Source: Druceiella hillmani
Lineage: Eukaryota; Arthropoda; Insecta; Lepidoptera; Hepialidae
Assembly (NCBI GenBank): GCA_039881145.1
Contig: JAYKKI010000064.1
Span: 3,240,501 to 3,304,500 of the forward strand
DNA length: 64,000 nt
Reading direction: 5' to 3'
Below, in pieces: positions 44,669 through 58,950 of this stretch. A program made the position numbers and the translations under genes. Under the pieces are notes generated by a model. That model was not told the DNA's origin. It was given only the letters and a program-made list of their open reading frames with translations, and made no database searches. Positions within the stretch are counted from its first letter, which is position 1; each line of letters starts with the position of its first letter.

Positions 44669-45701
44669 CCTTAGGGGTTGAATCTCGGACAATTCTTTAT
44701 ACTTGTGTCATCATTTGTGTTGAAAAGCATTAATACTAATTTTGAAATAAAAATTACCATAACAATTCTTTCCTATACACATTTAGCCATCCCTTAGGGG
44801 TTGAATCCCGGAAAATGCTTAGTACTTATGAAACAAGTATTTGTATTGAAAAGCGTTAATTTCAATTTTTAAGTAAAAATTACCATTCAAATTTTTCCTA
44901 TGCAAATTTAGCAACCATTTTTCACCCCCTTGGGGTATTATTATTATAAAATGCTTAAATATTTGTTACATTATTTGTATTGAAAAGCAGTAATATCAAT
45001 TTTTAAAGGAAAATTTCCATAATTTCTTCCCATACAAAATTAGCCACCTCTTTTCACCCCTTTAGGGGTTGAATATCGGAACATGTTTAAATACTTGTTT
45101 TATTATTTTTATTGAAAACATTAATACCAATTTTTGAGTAAAAATTACTCTAATTTTTATGCAAATTTAGTCAACCCTTTTCAACCTTTCGGGCTTTAAT
45201 ATCTTGGTAGTATTAATAAAAATTTTGAAGTAAAAATTACCATTAAAATGTTTGGCTATATAAATTTAGCCACCCCTTTTCACCCCGTTAGGGTTAGAAT
45301 ACCGGAAAATGTTTATGTACTTGTTTAATGATTTGTATGGAAAAGAATTGATAACAAATTTCAATATTATTAAATTGTTATGGTAACTTAAAAATTACCA
45401 TAACAATCGCATTTTCATGCAAATTTAGCCACCCCTTTTCACCCTATTAGGGGTTGAATATTGGAAAATTCTTAAATAATTGTTTCATTATTTGTATTGA
45501 AAAGCAGTAATTTATTAAATTTAAATTTTATGTTAAAATTGCCATAATAATATTTTTCCCATAAAAATCTGGCCACGCCATTTCACCCCCCTAGGTGTTG
45601 AATTTGGGAAAATTCTAAAGCACATGTTACATTATTTGTCTTGAAGAAAATTAGTACCAAGTAAAAATTACCATAAAAATATTTTTCTTAAACAAATTTG
45701 C
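44669..45701 (+). repeat. Spacer of the inverted repeat: degenerate array
   Basis: About eight units of 100-160 bp each have CACCCCTTTAGGGGTTGAAT-like sequence (44673, 44792, 44934, 45063, 45189, 45288, 45449, 45592), then GAAAAT..TTAA, TTGTATTGAAAAGC, TTAAGTAAAAATTACCATAA and AAATTTAGCCACC. It is an old irregular tandem repeat bounded on each side by the arms. Confidence 0.85.
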
Positions 45702-48542
<2,841 letters not shown>

Positions 48543-48870
48543 ATTACAATTTTTATTTAGAGTAACCTGAGAACAATTTTTATTTAGAGTAATTTTAGGA
48601 TAATTTTTATTTGAAGTAACTTGAGAATAATTTTTATTTAGAGTAACCTGAGGATATTTTTTATTTAGAGTAACTTGAGGATAATTTTTATTTAGAGTAA
48701 CTAGAGCATAATTTTGAACACAATTTTCATTTAGAGTAACTTGAGGACAATTTTTATTTAGAGTAACTTGAGGACAATTTTTATTTAAAGTAACTTGATG
48801 ATAATTTCCAGTAACTTGGGGCAATTTTTATTTAGAGTAAATTGGGGATAATTATTATTTAGAGTAACTT
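48543..48870 (-). repeat. 27-bp tandem array
   Basis: About 12 units of TTTATTTAGAGTAACTTGAG followed by GACAATT. The period is a multiple of three, giving a minus-strand frame with repeated N-K-N-C/Y-P-Q-V-T-L (48471-48824), which I regard as an artefact. Confidence 0.9.
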
Positions 48871-49974
48871 GAATAGTGGGGTAGTGGGATATTAAAGAAA
48901 AAGTCTTTTAAACCATCAATACTTTCCAGTTGTAGAAATAAACCAAATCGGTCCATTTAAATAGCTATATATGTAACTTTTACTAAATTAATACTTTCCA
49001 TAATATCTACAAAAAAATCCCTTTATAACTATCTTCGTAAGCATAAACTCAATTTTTATTATTAAAATATATTTTTATAATAAAAAATTTCGTAAAATAA
49101 TATTAATAAATGGATAAGTATTTTGATGTGAAACATCTATTGGCGCCTTTGGATGGGAGTTAAACCGTTCTAATCCGGCCACCTTCGCAACTTGTCGGCT
49201 AACAGTATTATATAATAAAAAATATATTTTCAATAGATTGTTAAGAAAAATTTCTGTGATAAATTATTGCATAAAAATAATGAATTTCTACAATAATGAA
49301 ATTCTATAAAGTTTACGCGAAATATATTCAATATCATAAAAATAAAATTAATCTTTTATTATTAACAACTATCTGAATATTTGTCTTTTCTTTTTCAGTT
49401 CGTTGAAATAAAAATATTTTAATATAAAAAAAATTTCCCGTGATGGCTCACAATTGTTTTATTCATTTTCCGTCTATATATATTAAAAAAAAAATGAACG
49501 AAAATATATTTTATAATTTATTTTGTTAAAATACGATTTAAAATATCAGGTATTTTTTATGCGTTGACTCCTTTGCAAGACACGAATCTGTAAAACATCA
49601 AATTGTGTGGTACTCGTCACCTCTAAATTTTCTGTATGTGAAAAATTGTGCATGTGAAAAATATAGTAACCAATTTTCCATTTAGTAATAAGTGGAATAT
49701 TTTTTTTATTAAAATTTCTATTGTAATGGTCAAGTTCTTGAGTTATTAGTTTGAGGGAAACTTAACAGTAGGCTATTAGTATAACAAATTGTAAGTAATG
49801 TTACATTAGATTCATAATTTATATACAGCGCACCTATAATATGTAAAGTCACAGTGTACTTATCAATTACCTAAGTAACATGCAACAGTATCATAGTGCA
49901 TAGACACTAAAGCTGAATTTTCATTACAAAACTAGTTTCGCAAAATTACCCCAGGGCTTTACACGTGCAAATTG
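48871..49974. other. No feature seen
   Basis: Very AT-rich, no gene or repeat recognised. Confidence 0.5.
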
Positions 49975-50160
49975 GTTTCAACTCCGTGCCATACTTTGAC
50001 GAGTCTGACTCGTGATAAAAGTTTTCGACCAAATATAAATATCACAAAGTCGGACTCGTGGAATTAAATTCGAACCAAACAAGACCAGCACGACCTTGAC
50101 CCGTGTAATCAAATTCGGGCCTAATTTTAAACTGTCAAAGCTGTTTCTCGTCGGTAAAAA
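49975..50160 (+). repeat. About three degenerate ~55-bp units
   Basis: GACTCGTG.TAAAA.TTCGACC recurs near 50007, 50055 and 50099 as GACTCGTGGAATTAAATTCG and GACCCGTGTAATCAAATTCG, each followed by ACCAAA or CCTAAT sequence. The minus-strand 73-residue frame is an artefact. Confidence 0.6.
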
Positions 50161-50817
50161 ATTGCCACGTACTCGTGTCATTTTGCTCTCCATACACAAG
50201 CTTTCATTAATGAATGTTTATGGTTTACGTATTGTTTATTTTAGTATATTTTATGTAATGAACTAAGTAATATGTTGAACTTAAGTGTGTAATATTATAC
50301 CTCTATTAATATTTATTTTACGACTGGTTTCATGCACTTGCAGAAGGAGCACGAAATCATATTGACACCTGTGGCATCGTGAACTTATTTTTTTTTAAAT
50401 ATTCTATGTTGGCAGACGACCGCCGGTAACGGCTGCCGTGAATAACTGATGCTAACATATGTGCTTGCACACGATCTATTGTGGACGTTTTTTGTGTGCG
50501 TGCTTAATGTAGGAGCAGGGCGTGTTTAAATAATTTATATCTATGAAGACACTAGTTTTCAAAATTAAACCCCTAAAGATATGAAAGGCCTTTCAGATAA
50601 GGGTTAATTTATTATTAGGGTAATTATTTGAGTTTTGCATTAAGATGACACATACTGTTTCTTTCTATATAAGTCCTAGATCTTTGAGCGAGTCAAAAAC
50701 ATACAAGATATTTTTAGATTCACCTTGTTTTCTCGAGTTTTGATTACATGTTTTCCGCATATAACAAGGGACTACAAAATTTTGTGTGCTTTTTCTAAAA
50801 CATTATTTAAGAACAAA

Positions 50818-50880
<63 letters not shown>

Positions 50881-51790
50881 TACTTATATGCAAGGTTTCA
50901 TAGATATCGTATCAGATCATACATTTTTACGACTAGTTAAATCTCACCACCGACGAGATTTTATTCAAATATTAGTACAATGCCAGGGATGTGGAAAGAA
51001 GAGTAGATGAAGTTGTTTCGAGCATAATACTCTTTCATTATTGGTCTTTCAAACCATACTAAAACAACAAGTTGAATAATTAAATTATATTAATTTTTTT
51101 AAAAATATTTATTAACAATTTAACAGTCAAATTTTCAACGTGATGTGAATACAATACCAAAATTAAAGACGTATTCATATCAACATTGAAGTTGGATAGT
51201 AAGTTCATTTTGTCACATAGAGAAGGAAACGACTCAGTTGTGAAGAGTGAATTCACCAAATTTAATCTAAATTTGATGAATTCATTTTCTAAATCTAAGC
51301 AAGAAAGTAACAAAGTAAATTGGCAGGCATGTACGTACAGATGCATAAAAAGGCATGTACGTGCAGGTACAAAAATCTGAGATATCAGTGTGAAGGTAAG
51401 TAAATAAGCAGTACCAGTGTATACAAAGGCATGAAGCAACTAACGTATAAGACTCACTAAAAATATATACTTTAATTCAAACCCTAAGAGGATGAAAAGT
51501 AGTATCAAAGTTTGTTTGAAAAAAAACGAAAAAAGTTGCCGGTGTTTGCTGCTCTTAGTAACAGCTTGTAAAAATCGAATCAAGTAGAGTGTGATAAGGG
51601 CTTAAAATAAAATATCGCAATACTGCCTATAATGGCAAACTGTTTTTTAAGTAATAACACAGGCCTTTATAAAATTCTATTTGTTTTTAAACTTATACCA
51701 TTGCCACTATCATAGTCGAATTATTTTTTGATAATGAACATAACTTATTAACTATAATATGACGCACATATTTTATAACGACCTTATTTT
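50161..51790. other. No gene; (TA)n at 50821-50876 and a palindrome at 51247-51286
   Basis: Pure TA tract of about 56 bp. TGAATTCACCAAATTTA at 51247 pairs with TAAATTTGATGAATTCA nearby in an imperfect 17-bp hairpin. AGGCATGTACGTACAG is repeated near 51323 and 51350. The 119-residue minus-strand frame at 51080-51439 is not recognised. Confidence 0.45.
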
Positions 51791-52620
51791 TAACCGACTT
51801 CAAAAAAGGAGGATATTCTCAATTCGTCGGAATCTTTTTTTTATGTTTGTTCAGCGATAATTCTGTATCTAGTGAGCCGATTTTGATGATTCTTCTTTTA
51901 TTTGAAAGAGGAGGTGATCTCTGGTGATGATTCTTCTTTGATTTGAAAGAGGGTGTGGTCCCATATAAGTATAATGATGATCTGATGATGAGCTCCGGAA
52001 ATGAATGATGGAACTCCTTAACGATTGGCAGTAAATCAAATGTGATTCAAGATATTTGCTACAGGTAGTTGTTATTTTGCAAAATAACTATACCACTTAC
52101 CAGGTCAGGGCCGATGATAAGTTCTGGATATGAACAATGGAACTCCTTAACGGATATTAGTGAATCAATCGTGATTAAAGATATTTGCTACTAGTAGTTG
52201 TTACTTTGCAAAATAACTATACCGTCAACCAGGTCAGGGTCTGATGATGAGCTCTGGAGATGAACAATGGAATTCCTTAATGGATGGTAGTAAATTGAAA
52301 GTGATTCAAAATATTTGTTACTGGTAGTTGTTACTTTGCAAAATAATTACATTATCGATTACGTCAGAGTCTGATGATGTATTCTGGAGATGAACAATGG
52401 AACTCCTTATCGGATGGTAGTAAACCAAGCGTAATTCAAGATATTTACTACTGGTAGTTATTTCTTTGTAAAATAACTGCCCCATCGACCAGGTCATTGT
52501 GTGATGATGAGTTCTAAAGATGAATAATGTAACTTCTTAAAGGATGGTAGTAAATCGATCGTAATTCAATATATATGCTACTAGTTAGTTGTTACTTTAG
52601 TTATTACTGTGCATAATCTG
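51791..52620 (+). repeat. Dispersed insect repeat leading into a 130-bp tandem array
   Basis: AACCGACTTCAAAAAAGGAG followed by TCTCAATTCGTCGGAATCTT and GAGCCGATTTTGATGATTCT is a repeat head I recall from many lepidopteran genomes. Its later part is amplified: GGAACTCCTTAACGGAT recurs near 52012, 52141, 52271, 52401 and 52531 (steps 129-130), with GATGATGAGCTCTGGAGATG and TTTGCAAAATAACTA in each unit. Confidence 0.75.
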
Positions 52621-52972
52621 ATATTCGATTTCGGATGTGGAGAACGGACTCCTCAAGTGGTAGTTTTTAATTTGTAAAATTTCATATTGGATTTCGGATA
52701 TGGAGAACCGAACTCGTCAACGGCTAACAGCTAACCATTGACAGCTATAACTATCGCTTAATTTTTATGTGTTGTTGATATTAAGTTTTAGATAAAGAGA
52801 AAATAATATATATTCTAGCTTTTGCCCGTGACTTTAAATAATTATCAAATTTTCTAGGAAAGAAAATAATTGTGATTATTGATATTAAAATATATTAATG
52901 ACTTAAAATTTCCTTCAAAAAAGGAAAGTAATGAAATGTAAAAAATAATAAACTCAAAATAGGTACCTACTT
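52621..52972. other. No gene seen
   Basis: Two short repeats of ATTTCGGAT.TGGAGAAC (52627 and 52691) are the tail of the preceding family. The rest is AT-rich. Confidence 0.5.
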
Positions 52973-53160
52973 ACTTGCAATAAATAACTAAGTTACCTAT
53001 TTTTGACACCGGTGACAGTACCGCCGATCAAGTTAAACAAATGTAATTTTTTAAATTCTAAGTACAAACTTAAATTTTTAAATTTAAATTCATTTAAGTT
53101 GGTCGACAGTGCTGACACCTAATCCAAAAACAAGTAACTTGGTTATTTATTGCAAATAAA
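52973..53160. mobile_element. Palindromic MITE-like element, ~188 bp
   Basis: TTACTTGCAATAAATAACTA followed by AGTTACCTATTTTTG at 52973 is matched inverted by CAAAAACAAGTAACTTGGTT and ATTTATTGCAAATAA ending near 53160. Inner parts GACACCGGTGACAGT and GACAGTGCTGACACC also pair. Arms are about 60 bp. There is no coding sequence and the target duplication is unclear. Confidence 0.75.
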
Positions 53161-53667
53161 TGGTATCTGTTACGAATTAATTATATAGGATTAATTTCAT
53201 TTTCATTCACCATTCGACGTGCACAAGATTCACTGTTAACAGTGAAGTTGTGTCAGACATTTATACGACTTTTTAGAAATACCCTTAACGCTGTTAGGTC
53301 CAGTTCTGAAGTCTGTGAGAAGCTGTATCTAAAAGCTGAAATACTGCGTGTAAAATTATATAATTTCTAATTAATGTTATTAAAATAAATTAAACGTTTC
53401 TCCTTGGCAGTCCATTTGCTACGCCCTCTCTATTGCTTGTATGCTCGTATTTTTGTATCACTTCCTAAAATAGTTCAAACTGTATTATTTAAAAAAAACT
53501 GGAAGAGTTTTAGTGTTAAACTTGATCTAATTAATTTAGTATTACGACAAATTCATCAATGTACATTTTTTGTCTTCTTCATAGAAATAGCCTTGAAATC
53601 CTTTTAATCCTTTACATCTCCTATTTAATTTCCAACAAGTTTTAGCTTTAAATATAGGACCCCCATT
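53161..53667. other. No gene supported
   Basis: GTTAACAGTGAAGTTGTGTC and similar moderate-GC sequence occur, but no frame or splice pattern is convincing. The 67-residue frame at 53404-53607 is not recognised. Confidence 0.4.
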
Positions 53668-54250
53668 AGTCACTTGGCATAGAACTGTATTTCATGAAGA
53701 AACCTTTATTTACCCTATCTGATACTTTAAACAAAAAAACCTTCCTAATTCTTCGGCGCAGATCTGTCCATGAAGAAGTCTTTAACCCTGATACCACTTT
53801 GAACACAAGAAAACTCTCCTAATCTTTCGGTACAGAAACGTATTCCACAAAGAATTTTTTACCTTATATGCCATTTAAAATACAAGAAAACTCTCCTAAT
53901 TCTTCGGCACAGAACTGTATTCCAAAAATATTCCTTTACCTAAAAGCCACTTTAAAAATAAGAAACCCTTCTTATCCTTCGCTACAGGACTGTAATCTAT
54001 GAAGAATCCTTTGCCTTATGTGCCATTTAAACAAAAGAAAACCTTTCTAATCCTTTGACACAGAACTATATTCCACAAAGAATCCTTTATCTTATATATC
54101 ACTTTAAACACAAGAAAACCCCAGTAATGCCTCGGCAAAGAACTGTATTCCATGAAGAATCCTTTACACTATACGCCATTTTATACACAAGAAAACTCTC
54201 CTAATTCTTTGGCGCAGAACTGTACTCCATAAAGAATCCTTCATCCTGTA
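53668..54250 (+). repeat. 76-bp tandem array, about eight units
   Basis: CTCCTAATTCTTCGGC.CAGAA followed by CTGTATTCCA.AAAGAATCC and TTTACC.TATATGCCA.TTTAA recurs at steps of 75-77 bp (53743, 53818, 53895, 53971 and on). Units are moderately diverged. Confidence 0.9.
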
Positions 54251-54868
54251 TGCTTTAAAATGATAAAATCAACTAAATTTTAATATATAAAGTACGTCCT
54301 CAGTATCTGGGTTCAAAGTTTAAAAAAACAGGAAACTGACTTAATATACTGATAATGGTTTAATTGACTGAATATACTGATAATTTTCAGTAATTATAGA
54401 TTTTGTCACATGTCTAAGAAGATAAAAACCAAGAGTTTTTAAAATTCTTTTTTTGTTGATTTAGGAGACACAGAGATAAAGATATTCACTTCTCATTTAG
54501 GGTACCTTAACCAAACTGCATAAACGTAACCCTTACTAGTTTCGTCATGCCCATCCGTCTGTCAGTAACACCTTTGTACTTTCCATAGCTTTAAACTAAT
54601 GTAAATGAATTTATACCTACGCAAACGTGTCAAAAATTCTTAGAATTGAGATGATAGCCAAGAGTGGGAGTTCTTTCTTACATGTGCTCAAATTAAGGAA
54701 TAACTGTGTATATACCAAGTTTCAGGGTAATTATAAAAAAAATGTGGCAAGACATAGCGTTCGTCCCTATAAAACTTAAGATTTCGCAAACAAGCACCGT
54801 TTGCACAATAAATTGAAAAATAAACGATATATATATATATATATGTATATATATTAAAAATTACTAGT
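54251..54868. repeat. Dispersed-repeat fragment at 54440-54560
   Basis: AGGGTACCTTAACCAAACTG, CGTAACCCTTACTAGTTTCG, and CATGCCCATCCGTCTGTCAG follow one another, matching the 'gtctgtc' repeat class seen near 24060. A short TA run is at 54829-54853. No gene is present. Confidence 0.5.
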
Positions 54869-55140
54869 CTTGACGGGCAGCTCGGCGGCCGCGAGGGGGA
54901 GGGAGGGAAAGGAAAGTAAAATCGATGGTACGCAAATCACTGTAGTGATATTCGACAAGTAATAGGTAGAACCTTTTCAAGGTCTCGAATGTAGAAAATT
55001 AGCGTTACGCTACACGAGGCACATACGGTGGATAATTTCGAGCGCATCTCAGTTCACTGTCGCTCGACGTGTGAGTTAATGCGTCCTGTGATCATTTACT
55101 GTACCAGTTGGTAACGTGAATGAAATATATACCAAACAAC
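54869..55140. other. GC-rich island
   Basis: GCAGCTCGGCGGCCGCGAGG and a purine run follow one another at 54878, then moderately GC-rich DNA continues to 55130. It is the most GC-rich patch in the window. No frame is convincing. It may be a CpG-rich regulatory patch or the end of a mobile element; its right half is one arm of the inverted repeat below. Confidence 0.4.
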
Positions 55141-55535
55141 GGCACTATATAGGTGTTTTTGTATTTATCATGCGCATCTAAAATCGAAGCTCTACGATTT
55201 GACAATTAAAAAGACCCAATATATTTGGCGTTTACTGAGTGGATTCGATTTTAAATAAAATAAGGGTAAAGTGCACTGAGATAAATATAGAGATAAAAAA
55301 TTTAAAAATCGCAACAAGAGAAAAAAGTTGCAAATTCTCAAAATTTACAATTTTACATCTCAGGGCCCAGGTTCAACTTTGGGTGCACAAAGCAAATACA
55401 AGAACATTTATCTAATACCGTTTTTTGTAGTTAATTTCCTTCATTTCTTACCGAGATCGTGTTATAACGAATCCCATTGAAATCACACAATGCACTAATG
55501 CGCACGTCGAGCAACAGTGAACTTGAACGCGCTCA
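55035..55535. repeat. Inverted repeat with ~55-bp arms and ~400-bp loop
   Basis: GAGCGCATCTCAGTTCACTG followed by TCGCTCGACGTG (55040-55071) is matched inverted by CACGTCGAGCAACAGTGAAC and TTGAACGCGCTC (55503-55534). Weaker pairing continues on both sides. The loop carries no recognised gene. It may be a TIR element whose ends have blurred. Confidence 0.6.
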
Positions 55536-56139
55536 AAAACATAGGTCGTTTCATTATAAAGAGGTTCAAAGTGAATTGTAATGTACAAATCTCGGCCATG
55601 TCCACAAGAAAGAACAACGCTAGATTTTTATATTGTCTACGATATCTTGATATATTATTATGGTGCAAAAAGTTTTTAAGATTTAGCTCAAGAATGCATT
55701 CAGCACTCTTTAGCTTCCTTCAATTAAATTATTGTTGTTCACGAACAGTATAAACAATACGATCATGAAAGTTTCCTCAATCGAGTAAGATATTTTCTGT
55801 TCAAAGATTAAAAGAAAAACAAACAAAGCTTTCATGTTTATAAAATTACCAAAAAATAAGTTATACTTGATGAGCAAGTGTGATCTTTAAAATAGAACAA
55901 GAATATTTAGAATCTGAAAATAATATATGAAATTAACTCCTACAAATATACAAAATCACAAAACACGCACTCACAAATCTTTATAATTTTTAGTGTTTTT
56001 TCTGGAGTGTACAATTTAAAAATAAAAAAAAACATCAAAATCATGATAATTGGCTTTATTGAAAAGGTCAATATATACCGTTTATATTTAAATGCTATTT
56101 CTGCCATATGAGCACCGCGGCTGGCTCAAATGAAATGTA
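55536..56139. other. No gene seen
   Basis: The 78-residue frame at 55517-55753 is not recognised. Otherwise AT-rich, up to the mariner relic. Confidence 0.45.
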
Positions 56140-56790
56140 ATCTGGAAGCCAATTCTCCATGATGAGGCTTATTTCTGGTGAAATGACTACGTCAATAAGC
56201 AAAATTGCCAGGTGTGGAGTGAAGAAAATTTGTGTGCCAGAATTAAGCCACATTATATCTACAAAAAGTCACTGTTTTGGTGTACTTTATGGAATGATGG
56301 ATTTGTGGAATCATTGATCCGTATTTCTTCAAAGATGATGCCGACGAGAAGATTATAGGCAACGGAGAGCCCATTAGATCAATTATTACTAACTTTTTCG
56401 TTCTCTATTTGAATTGAATTATTATTGAAAAGCTATGGTTTCAACAAGACTATTCAATATGCCATACAGCATCCCATACAATTTATTGTAGGAAACATTT
56501 GATGAGCGCATAATTTTGCTTAATGCTCTTGTGAATTGACCTCCACGATCATGTGATATCGCACTTATTGATTATTTTCTGTAGGGATATGTGAAGTATG
56601 CCAATAAACTATGGAAGCTGAACCCCTTGGAAAATAACATTCGTTGCGTTATTGTCAAGGCACGACCCCAGCTGCTCGAAAAAGTTGTCGAGAATTGAAT
56701 TTCCAATTTGCGCATCATTTGAGCTAGCCATGTCGCCCTTATGCTTGAAATCGTATTTAAACACAAATTGAATATAATTATCTTATCAAT
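56140..56790 (+). pseudogene. Tc1/mariner transposase relic
   Basis: Three plus-strand frames in turn give DYVNKQNCQVWSEEN (from 56185), then GIIDPYFFKDDADEKIIGNG and, on to 56450, WFQQDYSICHTA, then ETFDERIILLNALVN, PPRSCDIALIDYFL-stop-GYVK and RPQLLEKVVEN. These are the C-terminal catalytic half of a mariner-type transposase: the second catalytic Asp is in WFQQD (codon 56448-56450) and the third in IDY (56570-56572). The spacing of about 40 codons across a frameshift is wider than in DD34D mariners and nearer to DD41D groups. Stops and frame changes make it dead. No inverted ends were found. Confidence 0.85.
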
Positions 56791-57164
56791 AAAGCCGTAC
56801 GCCCTCTTCAATATCGTGACTATTATCATGGTTTTTGTAAATGTAAAAAATAGTGTAATAAATAAATGGCCTAGTTTCCCGCAACTAGTTCGAAGTTAGA
56901 TTATTTCATTTATCCTGATTCTTATCACTATTACGACCTTTCTAGTGCAATACATATTTAATAATAACTTTGTAACGAAAACTGTAACAAGCTAAGTTTA
57001 CTTTATTGGCTTTCTAATAATCACTGACGCTCTGAGTAACTAATAGTGAAGAGAGAAACTTTCGTGAAAAATGTCTCTGAAGAGAGGCATTTTTCACTTT
57101 TCGTCATGGTCTCATCTCTCCAAATACGAATTTACAGTAACAAAATGACTAATAGAAATAGTTA
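56791..57164. other. No gene; fragment related to the inverted-repeat arm
   Basis: TGACGCTCTGAGTAACTAAT near 57026 resembles CTGACGCGCTGAGTGATTGA in the right arm at 45900, and GTAACGAAAACTGTAACAAG near 56973 is similar to arm sequence near 44380. A small GCCTCTCTTCAGAGAC-type hairpin (AGTGAAAAATGCCTC) lies near 57066-57100. Confidence 0.45.
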
Positions 57165-57425
57165 TGGATATTTATGGAGTGCAAAGTGTCATTCAAGAGA
57201 TATAAATAACTACTTAATCTAATTTTATGCAGTAGCAAAAAACTTAATGAAAATCGTTGTAGATTTTTTATAGAGTGCAAAGAATTATTTAAGAGATATA
57301 AACAACTACCTAATATGATTTTATGCAGTAGCAAAAAGCTTAATGAAAATCGTTGTAGATTTTTTATAGAGTGCAAAGAATTATTCAAGAGATATAAACA
57401 ACTACTCAATTTTATTTTACGCATG
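57165..57425 (-). repeat. Three 96-bp tandem units
   Basis: GAGTGCAAAG recurs at 57177, 57273 and 57369, each followed by AATTATTCAAGAGATATAAA, CAACTACCTAAT and TTTTATGCAGTAGCAAAAA. The minus-strand 91-residue frame stays open because the period is a multiple of three. Confidence 0.9.
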
Positions 57426-57904
57426 TTTCGACATGCACTTAATCGCTTTTATTTATTTCTATTTCGTCCATAATGTATGAAAGAAGTAGTTTTTCCATAA
57501 AATCAAAGTTAGTAGTTCGCCTATAAAATCATAAAACTTTTTTTTACACTTTTATTATAATACAATATAAGTTCAGATTCAACTCAGGAAGAACCTATCT
57601 TTTCTTATTATATTGATAACTATTGAAAATTTGGTTAATAAATTTTTTTCACTTTCCTTCAACAATTTTAAATCTACGGATTAGGACAATTTGAAAAGAA
57701 AAATTGAAAATATCAAAAATAATAGTATTTATGAGAAAAATTATTTTATTTGTATCGATTTATTAGTCATGGTGAACGAGAAATTTTTGCTTTTCTTTTA
57801 GTTCAATCTTTTTTATTAGGTTATAATGAACTCTTCACTTATATAAGGCTCGGTGCCTCAAAAGGAAAAACGGAACCCTTATGAGATAACTCACAAATCC
57901 GACT
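57426..57904. repeat. AT-rich DNA with a dispersed-repeat scrap at 57840-57890
   Basis: GGTGCCTCAAAAGGAAAAAC followed by GGAACCCTTATGAGATAACT is the classic head of the repeat also seen near 24057. Nothing else is visible. Confidence 0.55.
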
Positions 57905-58190
57905 ACCTACAATTTTTCAAACGACACTTTTTTTCAAGTACTTTAGTATTTTGAGATCGTAACGAAAAGTGAAACATGTCGGTAGTTAAGAGAATGAACG
58001 TTGGATAGAGTTTCTCTCACAGACGTTTTTCTCAGAAATTGTTTAACGTAGAAACTTAACATTTTGGCGTTGTAATAAAAAATATTAACCCACACATATT
58101 TCAATAGCTAACACTTAAAAATATTTATTTAGAAATTTCAGGAGGTAAATTAAGTACTCAAAAAAAGTGTCGTTTGAAAAAATTACTTAC
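57905..58190. repeat. Inverted repeat, ~33-bp arms
   Basis: AATTTTTCAAACGACACTTT with TTTTCAAGTACTT (57911-57943) is inverted at AAGTACTCAAAAAAAGTGTC with GTTTGAAAAAATT (58154-58186). Between them, GTGAAACATGTCGGTAGTTA resembles arm sequence near 44395. It is a candidate small TIR element related to the family at 43-47 kb. Confidence 0.6.
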
Positions 58191-58258
58191 AAGGGTCTCT
58201 AAATATGTTTTTCCGAATTTTAAGAGGTGTATTCTGAGATATATACACTAAGATGTGA

Positions 58259-58259
<1 letters not shown>

Positions 58260-58327
<68 letters not shown>
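58260..58327. repeat. (TA)n microsatellite
   Basis: TA tract of about 68 bp. Confidence 0.95.
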
Positions 58328-58330
<3 letters not shown>

Positions 58331-58498
58331 GAAAAATATGCAACAAATATTTCTCCTCCCCTTATTTCTAATATTACTGTACCTAACTATAATTAGGAAA
58401 AAAACTGTATATTTAGAAACTCACGTAAAGGTTGGAGGAGAGCTACAGCGATAATTTGAAATGTTACAGTTTTTGAGATGTTCTTTATAATTTATTTA

Positions 58499-58524
58499 AC
58501 AAGTGGGTATAAACCCACTTGTTT
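58499..58524. repeat. 11-bp perfect hairpin
   Basis: AACAAGTGGGT and ACCCACTTGTT flank a four-base ATAA loop. Short palindrome of unknown role. Confidence 0.65.
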
Positions 58525-58554
58525 ATCAATACATTACGGATAAATTATTCGTGA

Positions 58555-58950
58555 CTATAATAAATTAATGGTTAAACAACATTTAAAGTTTTGGAATAAA
58601 CATGCATACAAAGGTACCAACGAAGTATAAAAATTAACAACGATATATTTCACAAATTTCCTTTCACTCGTCATAAAAATATCACACTCTGGTGCGACCG
58701 CGATCAGTTGAGCAGTTGAACACCTTGAAACTGGAGAGAACTGATATAACTCGGTTCTAGAGGTGATGCAGACAAAAAGGTGATGATTGCGTGAGTGCAG
58801 GAAATTATCAGATACGAAGAATGAAAGTTTACTCAGTAACATAGGGAACAGGTTTTTCCTTTTAATAGTTGGAAGATAATTTTCAATTAATTTCATAAGC
58901 GGAACGTCTTTTCCTAGTTGCAAAAAAATGGAAACCTGTATGTCCGTCAT
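58555..58950 (-). CDS. Unrecognised 131-codon open frame
   Basis: This is one of the longest open frames not produced by a tandem repeat. The protein would contain LIENYLPTIKRKNLFPMLL and HSRNHHLFVCITSRTELYQF, with a few Cys residues but no motif I know. The middle is GC-richer than the flanks. No start context, splice sites or neighbours support it, and chance remains possible. Confidence 0.15.
   Translation of the reverse strand: MTDIQVSIFLQLGKDVPLMKLIENYLPTIKRKNLFPMLLSKLSFFVSDNFLHSRNHHLFVCITSRTELYQFSPVSRCSTAQLIAVAPECDIFMTSERKFVKYIVVNFYTSLVPLYACLFQNFKCCLTINLL

Noticed and set aside
51080..51439. 119-codon minus-strand frame
   Set aside because: No domain recognised, overlaps an open frame on the other strand and a palindrome; chance is likely.
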